Source of the DNA: Providencia sneebia DSM 19967
Lineage (GTDB): Bacteria > Pseudomonadota > Gammaproteobacteria > Enterobacterales > Enterobacteriaceae
Length of the DNA stretch: 64,000 bases
Reading direction: 5' to 3'
NCBI RefSeq assembly: GCF_000314895.2
Contig: NZ_CM001773.1
Location: 349,727-413,726, forward strand
Positions 46,791 through 57,342 of this stretch are shown in pieces (position 1 is the stretch's first letter; each line of letters opens with the position of its first letter). A program made the position numbers and the translations under genes. Under the pieces are notes generated by a model, which was not told where the DNA came from, did not search any database, and saw only the letters and a program-made list of their open reading frames with translations.

Positions 46791-46969
46791 GTTAATTATC
46801 TTCTAGCATGGGATCATTCTTATCTTAGCGCCTTGAATAATCCGTTCGATGTTATTTACCATCATGCAACGCGAATGAATTCGAGTCTAGATAACCTGCA
46901 AAAATTGGCATGGTTTTACACAAGAAAAAGCAAACTTGGCGATTAAAAATACAAAATTTGATTTTATCG

Positions 46970-47884
46970 TCAACAAAGCGCTAAGAAATGCGCTATTTCA
47001 TTTCGTGTTGGTGCGCCTGAAGGACCACTTTTGCTCACCACAATCGCAGCGACAAGATTCCCTAAATCAATAGATTCCGTTAATGATTTCCCTTGAGACA
47101 TTCCCGCTAATACCCCCGCAGTATGTGCATCACCCGCCCCAATAGTATCAACAACTTTCACTTTATAAGCTGGGACAAAGATAGCAGGCTCATTCGGATG
47201 ACATAGCCACGCGCCTTGGCTATCTAAACGAACAATTAACGTCATGCCATGGCGATTAGCATAATCTAGCGATTGCGGAACAATATCACCATCACCACAA
47301 AGAAAACGCGCTTCATCACGATTCAGTGTTAAAATTGTTCTATTTTTAGGTAATTGTGTCAGAAAAGTAGCCGAAAGTGCAGCAAGTCGTGGACCAAGAT
47401 CTAAAACAAAAGTTTGTGTTGTACAATCATTCAACAACCATTTTTGTAATTCTTCACCTTGAGAACAACCTAACTCATAACCTGTCGCATAAATGATTGC
47501 ATCATCAGGAATATTAAGCGCTTGTAATTCTGCTCTGCTCCAATGTTCTTCACAGCCGGGAATGGAAATAAATGTTCTTTCACCATCAGGTTCAGTTAAT
47601 GCAAAACACCAACCATTATCTTGTGTCGAGCTAGTTAGGATAGGCTCAATATTAAGTGATAATAATGCTTGTCTGACTCGCTGTCCCCATTCCCCACAGC
47701 CAACTCTAACGCCATTAGTGATTGGAATTTGTAAGCGAGTTAATGCGCGGAGAACATTAAATGCACATCCACCAATTTGCCAACCATGATCTATCGCGGA
47801 AATATCTTCCCCTCGACGGGGAAGGTTTTCAACACTTAGAACGCGATCTCCGGCAGCCGCACCAATAACAACAACATTACGCAT
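46970..47884 (-). CDS. PfkB-family sugar/nucleoside kinase, YegV-like
   Basis: The 304-residue ribokinase-fold protein starts VVVIGAAAGDRVLSVENLPR and has the PfkB signature 2 VDTIGAGDAHTAGVLAG with the catalytic aspartate and anion hole. It is the last gene of a leftward operon with an NCS1 permease and an ADP-ribosylglycohydrolase-fold protein, divergent from a GntR regulator. E. coli yegTUVW has the same four functions, so a nucleoside or its ribosyl derivative is the likely substrate. Confidence 0.85.
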   Translation of the reverse strand: MRNVVVIGAAAGDRVLSVENLPRRGEDISAIDHGWQIGGCAFNVLRALTRLQIPITNGVRVGCGEWGQRVRQALLSLNIEPILTSSTQDNGWCFALTEPDGERTFISIPGCEEHWSRAELQALNIPDDAIIYATGYELGCSQGEELQKWLLNDCTTQTFVLDLGPRLAALSATFLTQLPKNRTILTLNRDEARFLCGDGDIVPQSLDYANRHGMTLIVRLDSQGAWLCHPNEPAIFVPAYKVKVVDTIGAGDAHTAGVLAGMSQGKSLTESIDLGNLVAAIVVSKSGPSGAPTRNEIAHFLALC

Positions 47885-47886
47885 AA

Positions 47887-49293
47887 TTATTTCTCAGCGA
47901 CACGACTGAATATTAAATAAAGTCCATAAAGAACAAAACTTAATACAAATGAAAGTAGGATAGCTAAACTTGAACCTTCAAAAATGCCTGTTGCCCATGG
48001 CCCTTTAATAAACTCGTTATCACTCACCAGCAATCCTACGAGCGCGCCGAGTAACCAACACAGTAACGGGATCCAACGAATTCCTGCATTTTTTGCACCA
48101 AACAGTTGGTCAAATTCATAACCTTTACGGCTGCGTAGTACAGCATAATCCAGCATAAATACAGCTTCCCAAGCAGCGAGAAAAACACCGCAGAATAATA
48201 AGAAAGCAATAAAAGAATTAATAAATTCACCGGAAATAAACAAAATATAGATAGCAACGCCCATCACCAAGACGGCATCTAATGCTACAGCATAAACTTG
48301 GCGGATTTTAATCCCGATAGTCAATAAATTTAAACTTGCTGAATAAAGACTTAACACAGCAATGGTAATAATGCCGGCAGTTGCAGTCAGTAAATAAGGG
48401 ATAGACATCCAGTTAGGAAGTTCTGAACCAATTAGGGCAATTGGATTTTCAGCAGAGGCAAGTTCAGGTAAGCGAGCAGAAAGTAGAATTCCGGTAAATA
48501 ACAAAATAAACAGGGGTAGTGTCGCCCCAAAGGTTACCGCATTAAAAATGCCCGATTTTGATGAACGTTCACTTTGGTAACGGCTATAATCCGCTCCAGC
48601 TATCCCCCAACCAATTCCTGTTCCTGCGGCAATAATTGACACCGCAGGTAAAAAACCGGTTAGCCAGCTTCCTGAAGGCATAGATAAAACAGCGTGCCAG
48701 TCAGTTTGCCAGATAATATATAGCGCAGCGATTAACGTCATGGTACCGAAAATGCGTGTGATCCAGCTTTGCATCACAACAACAGTTGCTTGTCCCAACA
48801 AACTAATTGTTATGGCTAAGCCTGCAAATAGCACCATGCATACAATAGTTAATGCGATTGTATCGCCAAAACCCAGCACTTGAAAAAGTGCCTTAAGCGT
48901 CAAGGTACCGGTTATCATGTTGATAGCTTCCCAGCCCATCAATGTGATCCAGCTGAAAAAAGTCGGCGCAATATTGCCGGTTTTACCAAAAATGGCTCGG
49001 GAAAGTGTTAGGGTTGATGTGCGGCCTTTTTGCCCAGAAAGGCTGATATAACCCACTAAGGCAAAGCTGGCAATACCAATAACTGCGGCAAGTATAGATT
49101 GGAAAAAGGACAAGCGGAATGAAACGATAATCGCGCCGTACACAATGCCTAATATACCAATATTAGCGGCGGACCAAATCCAAAATAACTCTAGCGGCGT
49201 TGCGGTTCGTTCTTGTTCTGGTACTAGGTCTATCCCCGTATTTTCAATTTTCCAAGCTTCGTTTGTTTGTGGAGTGTCAGGTAATGCACTCAT
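47887..49293 (-). CDS. NCS1-family purine/cytosine permease-like transporter
   Basis: The 468-residue product has about twelve membrane helices. Family features include LGIVYGAIIVSFRLSFFQ, WITLMGWEAINMITGTL and IGWGIAGADYSRYQ in helix 6. NCS1 carriers import nucleobases, cytosine, hydantoins or related compounds with a cation. It ends two bases before the kinase gene and follows the ADP-ribosylglycohydrolase gene by ten, so uptake, glycosidic processing and phosphorylation are probably one pathway. Confidence 0.87.
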   Translation of the reverse strand: MSALPDTPQTNEAWKIENTGIDLVPEQERTATPLELFWIWSAANIGILGIVYGAIIVSFRLSFFQSILAAVIGIASFALVGYISLSGQKGRTSTLTLSRAIFGKTGNIAPTFFSWITLMGWEAINMITGTLTLKALFQVLGFGDTIALTIVCMVLFAGLAITISLLGQATVVVMQSWITRIFGTMTLIAALYIIWQTDWHAVLSMPSGSWLTGFLPAVSIIAAGTGIGWGIAGADYSRYQSERSSKSGIFNAVTFGATLPLFILLFTGILLSARLPELASAENPIALIGSELPNWMSIPYLLTATAGIITIAVLSLYSASLNLLTIGIKIRQVYAVALDAVLVMGVAIYILFISGEFINSFIAFLLFCGVFLAAWEAVFMLDYAVLRSRKGYEFDQLFGAKNAGIRWIPLLCWLLGALVGLLVSDNEFIKGPWATGIFEGSSLAILLSFVLSFVLYGLYLIFSRVAEK

Positions 49294-49303
49294 TCCACTC
49301 TCC

Positions 49304-50314
49304 TTAATGGCGTAAGGTGCTAAGTATTTTAGCGTATGAATGGAAATCTATATTATTAGAATTATTAATCAATGCAATCCATTCTTTAGGAAAAGCGTGA
49401 ATACCTGATATAGCTCCCGAAATCGCTCCAGCCATAGCGCCTATGGTGTCCGTGTCCCCCCCCAGGTTGGCACAATATTTCGCACACATGACAGGATCAC
49501 CATTGGTTAAATCAACTATGGCTAGAGCGCAGGGAATTGACTCTATCGTATCCATACCGGCTCCGACAAAATCGTACAGCTCCTTGAGTGCTGCTTTTGG
49601 AGAGTGGCCTTGCAACTCGCTAGCTTTCTCAAAGGCTAACGAAATTCGTCGACCTAGAGATGGGCTAAATGTTGAGGCGTATTGTGATTGCACCTCATCA
49701 GCAAGAATTGGAAGCTCTTTTTTAATTTGAGACCAGAGTGTATTTTCAATTGCTCGGCTAATTGCCCAAGCAATAACAGCCGCACCAGCAATCGCAATAT
49801 CAGACTTATGGGTCGGAATACAAGCCGCCTCGACTTTCTTAATAAATTGTTTGCGATTTGTCGTTGATGCAACACATCCTACAGGCGCTATTCGCATTGC
49901 TGCACCATTAGTCACGCCATTTGAAACAATTTCATCAATGGGAATACCCGCTTGAATGGCTAGTAGAGATTGTTTAGATGTTGGCCCAAATATATTTTTA
50001 TCAAACGCATTAATACGCTTTGCCCACACCAAAATATTTTGAGCAATCATCTTTGGTTCTACTACACCATTACAAGCAATGATGGCATCCATTAGCGCAA
50101 TTGCTTGATGTGTATCATCTGTCACTTCTCCGGCTCGAAATCCGATAGCTGCGATATTCTCATCAGGCCCTGGCAAAAAAGAGTCTATCCAGCCAAAAAA
50201 CTGTTGAATTTTATCTTGTCGCCATAGCTCAGAAGGCATGCCCATCGCATCACCTGTAGCCTGACCATAGAGGCAACCTAGTATGGCATCTTCAACATTG
50301 GATTTCGTTTTCAT
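49304..50314 (-). CDS. ADP-ribosylglycohydrolase family protein, YegU-like
   Basis: The fold binds two magnesium ions and hydrolyses N-ribosyl bonds. The metal sites are visible: GQATGDAMGMPSEL, EVTDDTHQAIALMDAI and NLGGDTDTIGAMAGAISGA. ATG 50314 follows GGGAG, giving 336 residues; a longer start at 50344 lacks a site. In the operon context it more likely cleaves a small nucleoside-like substrate than ADP-ribosylated protein. It is the first gene of the operon. Confidence 0.88.
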   Translation of the reverse strand: MKTKSNVEDAILGCLYGQATGDAMGMPSELWRQDKIQQFFGWIDSFLPGPDENIAAIGFRAGEVTDDTHQAIALMDAIIACNGVVEPKMIAQNILVWAKRINAFDKNIFGPTSKQSLLAIQAGIPIDEIVSNGVTNGAAMRIAPVGCVASTTNRKQFIKKVEAACIPTHKSDIAIAGAAVIAWAISRAIENTLWSQIKKELPILADEVQSQYASTFSPSLGRRISLAFEKASELQGHSPKAALKELYDFVGAGMDTIESIPCALAIVDLTNGDPVMCAKYCANLGGDTDTIGAMAGAISGAISGIHAFPKEWIALINNSNNIDFHSYAKILSTLRH

Positions 50315-50365
50315 TGTGGCTCCCTGCACAATCCTTAACAACATTAATTATATTAGCAGCAATTA

Positions 50366-50415
50366 AGTCCAATACCAGTCCAATACGAAAAAAATAATGC
50401 CAATATAAGTCCATT
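50366..50415. promoter_or_regulatory. Candidate operator repeats between the ADP-ribosylglycohydrolase and GntR genes
   Basis: AGTCCAATAC occurs at 50366-50375 and 50377-50386, 11 bases apart (about one helix turn), and AGTCCATT at 50408-50415. The repeats lie within 100 bases upstream of the leftward operon, where the divergent GntR regulator would be expected to bind. The remainder up to 50631 shows no other signal. Confidence 0.45.
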
Positions 50416-50631
50416 CATTCTATTATTATAATTAATGTATCGACCAACTATCTGAAATTTCAGAGATTGCCACGCCCTCCTCCCACATTAATAAATTTTA
50501 ATATTTGCATACAAAAAAATAGAAAATTTGAGTTGGTCATCTCGCATACTGTATTTAAAGTATTACTGATGCCATAATGCGGCGAGATATAAGCAAGTAA
50601 CCATGAGTACGTTGAAATTTTACGGAAAAGA

Positions 50632-51378
50632 ATGATGCAAGCACGCTTGATTGAATGGATAAAAAGCCAGTTAAACGCAAATTCTGCGATGCCACTGTAT
50701 CATCAGTTACAGCAAGCTATTGAATCTGCACTTGAGAATAAAGTCATTCATTTTGGTGACTTTTTACCATCAGAACGCGATCTCGCACAGAAGCTAAATC
50801 TTTCAAGGGTGACAATTAGTAAGACAATGCAACTGTTGGAAAAAAAAGGTGTAGTTAGCCGCCAACAAGGTGTTGGAACACAAGTCACTAAATACCTAGG
50901 TTATTCCTTATCACAAGAAAGTGGCTTTACTGCTCAAGTGATAAAAGCGGGAGGAACCGTTACAACTCAATGGTTACTACGCGCTTTTATTGAAGCACCA
51001 GCAGATATTGCAGCAAAATTGGCAGTGCCTTCAGGCACTAACATTGCCCACTTAAAGCGTATTCGCATTGCGAATGAACAGCCAGTTTCTTATGAAAATA
51101 ACTATATTCCAGAGCAATACCTTCCAGACCTGACCCAGCTAAATGATTCTTTATATGCTTTATGGGATTCTCAAGGAATCACTTTTGAGCATGTACAGCA
51201 TAAAGTCAAAGCCATCAGCTGTAATGACGAGCAAGCGAATTGGTTAAACACGACCATTGGTGCACCATTATTGCTTGTTCAACAAATCAGTAAGATTCAA
51301 GATGGTATTATTATCGAATACAGTGAAATTGTCTGCCGCGGTGATATTTATGAACTTGAGTTCAACTCACCAACTTAA
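50632..51378 (+). CDS. GntR/HutC-family transcriptional regulator, YegW-like
   Basis: The 248-residue protein has a GntR winged helix (MPLYHQLQQAIESAL, FLPSERDLAQKLNLSRVTIS) and a UTRA ligand-binding domain (LKRIRIANEQPVSYENNYIP). It is transcribed away from the operon it probably represses. The ligand is likely a nucleoside or phosphorylated product of that operon. The ATG pair at 50632/50635 follows a GGA site. Confidence 0.9.
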   Translation: MMQARLIEWIKSQLNANSAMPLYHQLQQAIESALENKVIHFGDFLPSERDLAQKLNLSRVTISKTMQLLEKKGVVSRQQGVGTQVTKYLGYSLSQESGFTAQVIKAGGTVTTQWLLRAFIEAPADIAAKLAVPSGTNIAHLKRIRIANEQPVSYENNYIPEQYLPDLTQLNDSLYALWDSQGITFEHVQHKVKAISCNDEQANWLNTTIGAPLLLVQQISKIQDGIIIEYSEIVCRGDIYELEFNSPT

Positions 51379-51554
51379 TATCCGCAATACTACTCATCAA
51401 TGAAATCCAAATTACGTCAAAAACATTATTTTAAGCAAAATAAAGAAAATTAGGTGATCTTAACCACGAACTTAACGCATATTGTGGCTTATATCTCTAT
51501 TTATCTTTATGCTGTTTAGAGTCTTTTTTATTATTCAATCTAATGAGGTAGTTT

Positions 51555-51983
51555 ATGCAAGTTTCAGCTCGTAACCAATTAGTCGGTTCAATTAGTGAAA
51601 TTAAAGAAGGCGCAGTTAACAATGAAGTTATCCTATCTTTAGCAGATGGTGAAGAATTAACCACTGTTATTACTTGTGAAAGCTGTAAAACATTAAACCT
51701 TACTGTTGGAAAAGAAGCCGTTGCTATTATTAAAGCACCATGGGTTGTATTAGCAAAACCTGATTGTGGCCTGCAATTTTCAGCTCGTAACCAATTTAGT
51801 GGTAAAGTTACCAATATTATTGAAGGTGCAGTTAACAGCACAATCCATCTTGTCACAACGAAAGGTGTTGAACTTACAGCCATCATTACTAATGAAAGCT
51901 TACAAGATATGCAGTTAACGAAAGGTAATGATATTATTGCATTAGTTAAAGCTTCTAGCGTTATTCTCGCAACACGTAAATAA
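51555..51983 (+). CDS. Tandem Mop/TOBE-domain molybdate-binding protein
   Basis: The 142-residue protein consists of two Mop repeats, each starting SARNQ (residues 4-8 and 76-80), followed by G-x-V/I-x2-I-x-EGAVN, and ending AxVKA/IIKAPWVVLA. Mop proteins bind molybdate or tungstate as oligomers and may store it. The first repeat has an unusual CESC pair. Single gene with its own ribosome site. selA, selB and fdhE nearby all serve the molybdenum enzyme formate dehydrogenase, so a link is plausible. Confidence 0.88.
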   Translation: MQVSARNQLVGSISEIKEGAVNNEVILSLADGEELTTVITCESCKTLNLTVGKEAVAIIKAPWVVLAKPDCGLQFSARNQFSGKVTNIIEGAVNSTIHLVTTKGVELTAIITNESLQDMQLTKGNDIIALVKASSVILATRK

Positions 51984-52190
51984 TTATTAAAAATAAAGAC
52001 TACAAAATCATAAAAATTCACTTCTTTTTACTCATTTTTTAATATAAGATTTACAAATCTAAAAAACACATTTTATTTATTGCATTAGCTTCCATAGGTA
52101 AATATATTTCATTATAATTATTCATTAAAAAAAATCACAAGCATTAATATATAATCATCATTAATTAATATAAAAAACGAAAATAAAACA

Positions 52191-53669
52191 ATGGATAAAT
52201 CATTTAATAAAATTGATAACATCAATCAATGTATAACGATAGTTCATCCTCATTCTAATAATATGGTAATAAACTTATTAGCAAAAAAAATAAAGCAGAT
52301 TAAACCTATACAAGCATCTGAAGTAAAAAAATTTATTCCTTATGATCTTATCGGCATGACTATCTCACCCAACGTAGCACAAAACTTTAAAGATGAAATT
52401 AACTTCACCGGTACTGGACGTATTATTTCATTCAACACACATGTAATGTCTGAAGGGAAAATACAGTTATTATTAAAAAATAGAATGGAATCATTAAATA
52501 AAACCCCGCAAATAGCTACACATTGTATAAGAACACCAGGCGAAGTTATTATTAATCTAGCCAGTTTACTCGAAAAATACCGATTACCTAATTCAAATAA
52601 GCTAGAAATAGAAAACACATTGAAATATATATGGTTAGAAGGTATTTCACATAAACAAAAAATTAATAAAATTGCAAATGAAATAATTAACAAAACAAAT
52701 AACAGCAAAGAGCTACACAATAAAATAAATAATATAACCAGTACATTAGAACACAAAAAATCAATAACTAAAAGAAATGATAATTATTATGGTAGATTAT
52801 TTGAAACTGAATTATCAAAATATATAATTAATAATCCAAATGCGAACATGATAGATGTAAGAAATATCATTTCTGAGTTTATTATTGAAACGTTTAATAC
52901 ATTACCCTGGGATAAAAAAGTAAAAACATGTATACATATAGCCGATAATATGTATTCAGATCCCCCATCATGGAGACATAATATTGATTTAGCCAATGAA
53001 TTTATAAGAAATGATACACCGGATAACTTTATTAAAATGGTTAAATATTCAGGTGAGTATTCAACACCTCTACTATTATCTATTGCTGTAAAATATTTAA
53101 TAACTCGACGCAAAAAAGGCATTATTGGCGCAATGAGAAGAAAAGCGACTAAATATTATTACAAAATAATAAAACCTCAAAGAAGAACGCTGCCAACATG
53201 TAATCTTAATTATCACCTAAAAAACTCTCGATATGGCATATTACTTCCTCATCAAATATCGGCATCTTCAAATAAACTGAAATCAGGCATTAGACCGATA
53301 GATAAATATGCACTTCCGATCAACAATATCACTCAACATGATAAAGTCGCATTATCTCATGAAAGGGTGGTTGGAATCGGTATGTCTGGATCAGCAAATT
53401 TATTAAATACATTATTTAATGCACTCAAAGATAACAACAAACACTTTCCTATTGATGATGCTAAATTAGCAGCTGCTTCATGGTTAACCTACAGTGGTGG
53501 CCATTCATATAATGAGGCATATTCTGTATTTAATTCAACCCATAGTAAAGGTTTTAAACCATTATCATTTAATAATATTGCCCAGATAAACCAATTAAGT
53601 GAAAAGGCGGTCAATCATGCTTATGAGAAAGTCATCAAAGCATCAGTCAAACTAAATTATCCATACTAA
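52191..53669 (+). CDS. Unknown 492-residue AT-rich protein
   Basis: I do not recognise this protein. It has no signal peptide and no clear membrane helix. The first 180 residues are rich in Asn, Lys and Ile; the C-terminal 150 contain RVVGIGMSGSANLLNTLF, AAASWLTYSGGHSYNEAY and NSTHSKGFKPLSF, a compact conserved-looking region with His and Ser that could be catalytic. Base composition is lower in GC than its neighbours, a sign of transfer. Stand-alone, long, soluble and foreign are features also seen in secreted effectors, but no secretion signal can be read here. Confidence 0.75.
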   Translation: MDKSFNKIDNINQCITIVHPHSNNMVINLLAKKIKQIKPIQASEVKKFIPYDLIGMTISPNVAQNFKDEINFTGTGRIISFNTHVMSEGKIQLLLKNRMESLNKTPQIATHCIRTPGEVIINLASLLEKYRLPNSNKLEIENTLKYIWLEGISHKQKINKIANEIINKTNNSKELHNKINNITSTLEHKKSITKRNDNYYGRLFETELSKYIINNPNANMIDVRNIISEFIIETFNTLPWDKKVKTCIHIADNMYSDPPSWRHNIDLANEFIRNDTPDNFIKMVKYSGEYSTPLLLSIAVKYLITRRKKGIIGAMRRKATKYYYKIIKPQRRTLPTCNLNYHLKNSRYGILLPHQISASSNKLKSGIRPIDKYALPINNITQHDKVALSHERVVGIGMSGSANLLNTLFNALKDNNKHFPIDDAKLAAASWLTYSGGHSYNEAYSVFNSTHSKGFKPLSFNNIAQINQLSEKAVNHAYEKVIKASVKLNYPY

Positions 53670-53679
53670 TGGAAGATGT

Positions 53680-53719
53680 GCCCTATTTTTAACCACAATA
53701 TTGTCATCAAAAATAGGGC
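53680..53719. terminator. Terminator between convergent genes
   Basis: GCCCTATTTTT / AAAAATAGGGC makes an 11-bp stem with an 18-base loop, between the unknown 492-residue gene and the sulfatase gene. The A/T ends give T runs for either strand. Confidence 0.75.
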
Positions 53720-53725
53720 TTAGCG

Positions 53726-55393
53726 TTATTTTTTTATTGGCTTACTTGCCGCCTGTAAATCATGATAAATATAACGATGGTAACTTTCTAACAATTGCTT
53801 ATCTTCACAATCATCTAATTTTCCATTACACAGATGGCGCATTTTAATATTGGCTTCATAAAATGGTGATACTTTTAAATTCGCCCGTTCGAGTAAGATC
53901 CCACCAAGAAATGCAATATCCGTCAAATTACCTGTTTTAATAGCCGTGTCTGACTTTAAATTATCGCGCAATGTAAACTGTGTGATAAATGCAGGATTAT
54001 CAAACTCAAATTGATATTCATTTAAATTAATTCCGGGTTGATGATCGCCAAAATAGAGAAACATTAATGGTCGTTCGCGTTTTGACATAAACTCCACAAA
54101 ACTTCTAATCGCACCATCTGATGTCGCTATTTTCTCCATATAATGACTAAATCCACCTGCCGCATTTTTGTTTTTAATTTTATCTTGCAGATTGTAATCA
54201 TCACTATGGCTATCTTCGTAAGGCCCGTGTTCATACATGGTGAGTGAAAAAATAAAAATTGGTTTATCTGTCTCTTTAGATAAAATTTCTTTGGCATATT
54301 TCAACATATCTTCTGTTGTGATAGTCCATAAGTTATCTTGTAGTTTACCTGGATATCCAAGTTCTTGCGGTTGGATTATTTTATCTACACCCAACGTGTT
54401 ATAAGCATAACCAGAATGGTATGCCCCACGATTAAAGGGAGTTAAAACCACGGTATAATAGCCGTTTGCTTTCATCTCTTTAAATAGGCTGTTATTAAGA
54501 TGATCAACTATAAAATAAAAAACACCACTTTTTTGGGTACCAAAATCATCACTATTTAAGCCCGTTAACGCAGCAAATTCTGATATCCATGTTCCACCAG
54601 CAAATGTTTGAACTCGCATGTTACTATGAGCGATCAATTCTTTATCTTGTTGGAACATAAATAGGTTTGGTAAATTAGTTCCTGCAGGTAATTTATAAAT
54701 ATGCGGATTTACTGTAGATTCTTGTAATAACAACAAAATATCTGGCTTCTCTGATAATTCAGAAGTAGGTAATGATATTGCAGCAGCTTGTTGCAAAAAG
54801 TAATCTGATGAACCATTAATTTGTGGTGCTGAATAAGCAGATTTATGGAATGACATCACAAGGTTAGTAACTGTCCCTTTCCCCTTAGGTAAATTATTTG
54901 TCCATTGAGTATAATAATGTGACGATGCAAAACTAGCACCAAAATAGCCACCCACACTTAAGCAAATAGCAAGAATTCGCCAAGCATAAGACTTTTTAGA
55001 AGCGACTAAACGCCAACTGACAATTCCGTTAATAATTAATAGAAGCACCAACCCAATAATAGCCAATCCAGCTAACCAATAATGGCTTAATGTGCCCATA
55101 TTCTCTATATCTGTCATCACCTTGAGATCAGAATAGAATAACTGTTCTTTATAGTAATGAACCTTAAGCTGATTGAGAAATTTAATAATAATGAATAAGG
55201 TGCCCGTGACGACAAGAGAAAAAAGCCATCTTGCCGTGAGGAAATAGATCGCCCCAAAAATGACGGCAAATACACTTATGGAAATTAATGCGGGGTAAAT
55301 GAAACTGCTTTTTTCAAAAACTAAAATAAAAGAACCCAGTAAGATCACTAGCAAATAAATAATAGAAACAACTCTTTTCATCAGGTTTACCAT
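53726..55393 (-). CDS. LTA synthase-family membrane sulfatase
   Basis: The 555-residue protein has five N-terminal membrane helices (about residues 5-165) and a periplasmic alkaline-phosphatase-fold domain. The metal and nucleophile regions are LLLLQESTVNPHIY, FAGGTWISEFAALTG (threonine nucleophile), YEHGPYEDS and LMFLYFGDHQPG. The family transfers phosphoglycerol or phosphoethanolamine to glycans or lipids. Candidate acceptors here are membrane-derived oligosaccharides or LPS. The start may be ATG 55381 instead. Confidence 0.85.
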   Translation of the reverse strand: MVNLMKRVVSIIYLLVILLGSFILVFEKSSFIYPALISISVFAVIFGAIYFLTARWLFSLVVTGTLFIIIKFLNQLKVHYYKEQLFYSDLKVMTDIENMGTLSHYWLAGLAIIGLVLLLIINGIVSWRLVASKKSYAWRILAICLSVGGYFGASFASSHYYTQWTNNLPKGKGTVTNLVMSFHKSAYSAPQINGSSDYFLQQAAAISLPTSELSEKPDILLLLQESTVNPHIYKLPAGTNLPNLFMFQQDKELIAHSNMRVQTFAGGTWISEFAALTGLNSDDFGTQKSGVFYFIVDHLNNSLFKEMKANGYYTVVLTPFNRGAYHSGYAYNTLGVDKIIQPQELGYPGKLQDNLWTITTEDMLKYAKEILSKETDKPIFIFSLTMYEHGPYEDSHSDDYNLQDKIKNKNAAGGFSHYMEKIATSDGAIRSFVEFMSKRERPLMFLYFGDHQPGINLNEYQFEFDNPAFITQFTLRDNLKSDTAIKTGNLTDIAFLGGILLERANLKVSPFYEANIKMRHLCNGKLDDCEDKQLLESYHRYIYHDLQAASKPIKK

Positions 55394-55473
55394 TCATCAT
55401 GTAAAAGCTGATACCTTTGTTACAAATGATAATCAAAAACGCTATCGGCTTGTAACTCGTTTATACTGACTTT

Positions 55474-57342
55474 TTATTCGGTAAAAATACCTTTATCACG
55501 TAAAAAATGCGCATCGCCTTTGCGCCGTGTAAAGCCACTTTTATCAAAAAACTCAAGAAGTTGAACGGCTAATTTACGCCCAACACCTAATTCATTACGA
55601 AAATCAGCGACACAAATTTCACCTTTTTCTGCACAATAATGCTGAATTAATCCGGCAAATTGTTTTATTTGCTCACTGCTATAATAGCGATCACGAACAA
55701 TTGCTGTTACGAGTCCCATTTGTGCGGCTTTTTTCATCACACGTCGAAGAATATCTTCTTCATAACCCGTTTTTTTAGCGAGATCCCGAACCCACCAAGC
55801 CTCTGTTTGTGGGAATAAAGGAATGACCTGTTGCCAAATTTGTTGCTGATTCTCATCAAAAGCTAAACCATGTTGTGGAGCATGTAGCCAACCACGAGTT
55901 TGTTTAATACTGCCTTCATCAATTAGGTCATTAATCAATTTATAGGCTAATGGCTCACTCATTGTGGGCAGTGCCATTCGCTTTAATCGCGCTTTGCTAA
56001 CGCCAATTTGGTCACTGTGCGTTTCATGAAAATCACACAATATTTGTACTAATCGCTCTTTAGCAACTTTTGCCTTAAACTCGGATAAAACTAAAGTGCC
56101 AACACGTACAATCTCAACTTGCGAAAGTAGCGTATCAATAGCTTCTAATGTTAACTGGCTAGCCCAACCGTAACTATTCAGATCCAGTTCACCTTGTGGC
56201 AATAATAATTTTAGATGTGTTAATTCATCAGTCGCATTACATAAGCGACATAGCCATTCTAAAAATTCGGGTAGCCTTTTACCCCGGCGCGGAGAAGTTA
56301 AACGAATCACTTTTGCAGATGCGAGTGTTTCTTTTGCACCAATATCGCGAATAATCAGTCTATCGTTATCAACTAGCCACAATGGCGTATCAAGAATAAG
56401 CTCAGCTAATAATGGTGTCTCACCAATATCTGTTAATAAAGATACTCGCCCTGTAATATGGCTTGCTCCATGGTATAAATGTACAGGTTGCCAATGCTTG
56501 ATGACTGAATCACATGTTAACTCAACAATCACTCTTGTTGCTGCCATAAATGGCTGCTGAGATAACAACCAATCCCCACGGGTAATCCCTTCTTTACTGA
56601 TATCTCCCACGAGATTTAAAGCAACGCGATCTCCTGCTAAAGCATATTCTGCCGGTTGGTTTTGTCGATGGATCCCTCTAACTCTGACTGGTGTATTCGA
56701 GCCAGTAAGCCACAGCTCGCTACCAACAGAGATTTGTCCCGCCAATGCGGTTCCTGTGACAACAATTCCTGCACCTTTAACATGAAATACGCGGTCGATT
56801 GCTAATCGAAAACGCTGCTGTGTATTTTGATGAACGGATGATTGTTGGTGTAACTGCTGTAAACAGGTGCGTAACAGCTCAATACCTTGATTATCAATAA
56901 CTGAGGTGACAAACAGGGGAACATCCTGCCAACCTTGTCGGCTTAATTCATCAATAACGTGTTCTGTCACCCGAGCAATTTGCTCATCATCAACGCGATC
57001 AGCCTTAGTCAAGATTGCGGTAATATTTTGGCATCCAGCCAAACGTAAAATGGCTAAATGCTCACGTGTTTGCGCCATCACACCATCATCACATGCAATA
57101 ACCAATAAAGCATGATTAACACCACCAACCCCAGCCAACATGTTACCTAAAAACTTTTCATGTCCAGGAACATCAATGAAACCAATTGAACTACCATCAG
57201 CTTGAGGCCAATAAGCATAGCCCAAATCAATGGTCATCCCGCGCTTTTTCTCTTCTGGTAAGTGAGCCGTATTCACACCCGTAACGGCTTGAATTAAGGA
57301 TGTCTTACCATGATCAACATGGCCTGCCGTTGCAAAAATCAT
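55474..57342 (-). CDS. selB: Selenocysteine-specific elongation factor
   Basis: SelB is an EF-Tu-like GTPase that brings selenocysteinyl-tRNA to UGA codons next to a SECIS hairpin. The 622-residue protein has G1 [12 protein letters not shown]3 DVPGHEKFL and G4 LTKADRVD, beta-barrel domains, then the winged-helix C-terminal domains that bind SECIS RNA ([18 protein letters not shown]). Its start overlaps the selA stop by four bases (ATGA). Confidence 0.97.
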   Translation of the reverse strand: MIFATAGHVDHGKTSLIQAVTGVNTAHLPEEKKRGMTIDLGYAYWPQADGSSIGFIDVPGHEKFLGNMLAGVGGVNHALLVIACDDGVMAQTREHLAILRLAGCQNITAILTKADRVDDEQIARVTEHVIDELSRQGWQDVPLFVTSVIDNQGIELLRTCLQQLHQQSSVHQNTQQRFRLAIDRVFHVKGAGIVVTGTALAGQISVGSELWLTGSNTPVRVRGIHRQNQPAEYALAGDRVALNLVGDISKEGITRGDWLLSQQPFMAATRVIVELTCDSVIKHWQPVHLYHGASHITGRVSLLTDIGETPLLAELILDTPLWLVDNDRLIIRDIGAKETLASAKVIRLTSPRRGKRLPEFLEWLCRLCNATDELTHLKLLLPQGELDLNSYGWASQLTLEAIDTLLSQVEIVRVGTLVLSEFKAKVAKERLVQILCDFHETHSDQIGVSKARLKRMALPTMSEPLAYKLINDLIDEGSIKQTRGWLHAPQHGLAFDENQQQIWQQVIPLFPQTEAWWVRDLAKKTGYEEDILRRVMKKAAQMGLVTAIVRDRYYSSEQIKQFAGLIQHYCAEKGEICVADFRNELGVGRKLAVQLLEFFDKSGFTRRKGDAHFLRDKGIFTE

